From SXOA01 sp051004015 (GTDB lineage: Bacteria > Planctomycetota > Planctomycetia > Pirellulales > Pirellulaceae): a stretch of DNA of 6,968 nt. Under the pieces are notes generated by a model. That model saw nothing but the letters and a program-made list of their open reading frames with translations, ran no database searches and was not told where the DNA came from. A program made the translations under genes and the position numbers. Location: assembly GCA_051004015.1 (NCBI GenBank), contig JBPCKT010000118.1, positions 1 to 6,968 of the forward strand. Reading direction: 5' to 3'. This document shows, piece after piece, positions 5,813 through 6,968 of this stretch. Positions within the stretch are counted from its first letter, which is position 1; the number at the start of each line of letters is the position of its first letter.

Positions 5813-6130
5813 GATTCAATTAGCTCTTTGCGACGGTCGGCCAAACGGCCGCATGGATCGTCAACCCTGCCTCGTTCCCGTGCCGTGTGCGCCTCGCCGG
5901 GCGCTCCGCTAGGACCGGCCACACCGGCACTCAGGGCGAACCAACGCTTGCGAACTATAACCTGGTTCCGCTAGAAATCGCTTCGTATTCCGCCAAGGTT
6001 CGCTTTCGACCCATTGCGGACGACCGGCACTTTACGTATCCACCTGATCCGCTGCAGCTGCATGTGCGAGCAGTGAAACGCAGCTAATTGGTTCCAGGTC
6101 CACTGGTTGGTCTCATCGACATCTTGTTTG
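5813..6130. other. Gene-free spacer with repeat copy C
   Basis: No coding region is supported. It holds a small hairpin CGGCC-AAAC-GGCCG (5838-5851), repeat copy C (5998-6021) and the palindrome GCTGCAGC near 6052-6059. Short plus-strand frames here have no family character. Confidence 0.45.
5998..6021. repeat. Dispersed sphingomonad-type repeat, copy C (degenerate)
   Basis: GTTCGC (5998-6003), loop TTTCGACCCATT, then GCGGAC (6016-6021). Six positions pair with one G-T wobble. The 12-base loop differs from copy A at a single base, while the outer arms are shorter and diverged. Confidence 0.6.
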
Positions 6131-6348
6131 GTGGATGCCGGCGGCGGCAAGGGCAAAGTGATCGGTCACCATCCCCGACTGCGTCGAGGAGCGGCGGCTC
6201 GGATGCTGTTCACCGGCCGCCCTTTCTTCGAGCTCAGCCAAAGCGGCGGCGGCATGGAGCTGGTCCACGGCGAGGACATGTCCGGCCTCGTCCCGATGAC
6301 CTTTTCCGAGGGCGCATCGAGCGGCAGAAGGCGGCCTACAAGCCATGA
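6131..6348 (+). pseudogene. Short coding-like remnant of unknown origin
   Basis: From about 6131 to 6313 one plus-strand frame has almost only G or C at third positions. It reads VDAGGGKGKVIGHHP and then RMLFTGRPFFELSQSGGG and MELVHGEDMSGLVPMTF. That is the signature of real coding DNA in a GC-rich genome. There is no good start, and the bias ends near 6313. In another frame the following bases read GRIERQKAAYKP and end in TGA at 6346-6348, which also looks like a natural C-terminus. The simplest reading is a 3' gene fragment with a frameshift near 6305-6313. I do not recognise the family. It sits about 30 bases upstream of the second epimerase relic. Confidence 0.3.
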
Positions 6349-6379
6349 ACGTCACGCTTGCTAGTCGATAGGAGACAAT

Positions 6380-6968
6380 ATGGTCATTGTTATCACCGGC
6401 GTTGCAGGATTTCTCGGCTATCACGTGGCGAGAGAGCCTTACTGGCCCGTGGTGAGCAAATAATGGGGGTGGACAACCTAAACCCCTATTACGACCCGGG
6501 GCTCAAACAGGCCCGCATAAACGCGCTCGAAGATGAGTTCGGGAATGCCTTTGTATTCCGTCGAGCCGATTTCGCGGATTCGGCCGAACTGGCCACGGTC
6601 GTCCAAGGCGTCAACTTTGAACGACTTGTCCATCTGGGGGCCCAAGCAGGTGTATGATATGGGCTGGAGAATCCAGAAGCCTATGTGCGATCGAATTTGG
6701 CCGGACATCTCAACATATTGGAGCTGGCACGCCATCGGGAACTGAAGCACTTGGTGTACGCTTCATCGTCCTCGGTCTATGGCTCCAACTCCTCTCTCCC
6801 ATTTCGAGTTGAGGATCGCACCGACCGGCCTCTTTCCCTCTATACGGCCACCAAGAAAGCCGATGAGCTGATGAGCGAAAGCTATTCCAGTCTGTTCCGG
6901 CTGCCGATGACCGGGCTTCGCTTTTTCACTGTTTATGGCCCTGGGGTCGCCCGGACATGCCCTATGGC
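6380..6968 (+). pseudogene. UDP-glucuronate 4-epimerase-like gene, copy 2, with three lesions, cut by the right edge
   Basis: This is a direct repeat of the gene at 1328. The ATG at 6380 is preceded by ATAGGAGACAAT, like copy 1. It reads MVIVITGVAGFLGYHVA, then hits an AG duplication (agagag at 6431-6436 where AGAG is expected). The original frame then stops at TAA 6461. The proper sequence resumes in another frame: ALLARGEQIMGVDNLNPYYD through VHLGAQAGV, then TGA at 6655-6657 where copy 1 has CGA (Arg of GVRY). Beyond it the family sequence continues: YGLENPEAYVRSN, LVYASSSSVYGSN, catalytic YxxxK in SLYTATKK, LRFFTVYGP. A G is missing around 6937-6940 relative to copy 1 (GGCCC for GGGCCC), shifting frame again before the window ends. 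Any product would be a short fragment. Whether the 3' end is complete cannot be seen. Confidence 0.88.

Noticed and set aside
6113..6424. Minus-strand 103-codon frame
   Set aside because: It is opposite the stretch with the strong plus-strand third-position bias and extends over the start of the epimerase relic.
1..6968. CRISPR array, tRNA, rRNA or intact insertion sequence
   Set aside because: No regularly spaced direct repeats, no tRNA-like cloverleaf and no transposase frame were seen. The short repeats are only three, irregularly spaced and hairpin-forming.

Overview
The window looks like chromosomal DNA of a GC-rich alphaproteobacterium, most likely a sphingomonad. Three things suggest this: strongly GC-biased third codon positions in the clear genes; three copies of a short dispersed repeat with the core TGTCCGCTTTCCACCCATTG, which I recall from sphingomonad genomes as the source of spurious 'MSAMGGKRT' / 'VRFPPIADI' peptides; and a membrane J-domain protein with an LprI-like C-terminus. 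The assignment rests on pattern recognition, not a search.

Layout, left to right. At the left edge (1-340, minus) is the N-terminal third of a histone-deacetylase / acetylpolyamine-amidohydrolase family protein, preceded by a possible 24-codon ORF (361-435, minus). Divergent from these is an exported, single-cysteine methionine sulfoxide reductase MsrA (569-1180, plus). Next is a broken UDP-glucuronate 4-epimerase gene (1328 to about 2001, plus), with a one-base frameshift and a missing C-terminal third. A single-domain response regulator follows convergently (2136-2657, minus, GTG start), possibly coupled to a 63-codon ORF (2650-2841). A spacer with two hairpins and repeat copy A leads to a 508-residue J-like membrane protein (3147-4673, minus). 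Another spacer with repeat copy B leads to an exported protein of unknown family (5029-5772, minus). A 600-base stretch follows with repeat copy C and a short coding-like remnant. A second broken epimerase copy (6380 to the right edge, plus) ends the window.

The main theme is decay and duplication. The two epimerase copies lie about 5 kb apart in the same orientation and carry different disabling lesions. Their base differences are largely synonymous in the part compared, so both were probably working genes while they diverged and were lost later. The genes between them are intact, which argues against a generally error-prone sequence.

There is no clear multi-gene system. The genes look like independent units: envelope oxidative repair (MsrA), phospho-signalling (receiver protein), and two envelope proteins of unknown role. 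The most unusual gene is the J-like protein. It has DPD in place of the HPD signature, a membrane segment and a periplasmic LprI-like domain. No tRNA, rRNA, CRISPR array, intact insertion sequence or convincing terminator was seen.
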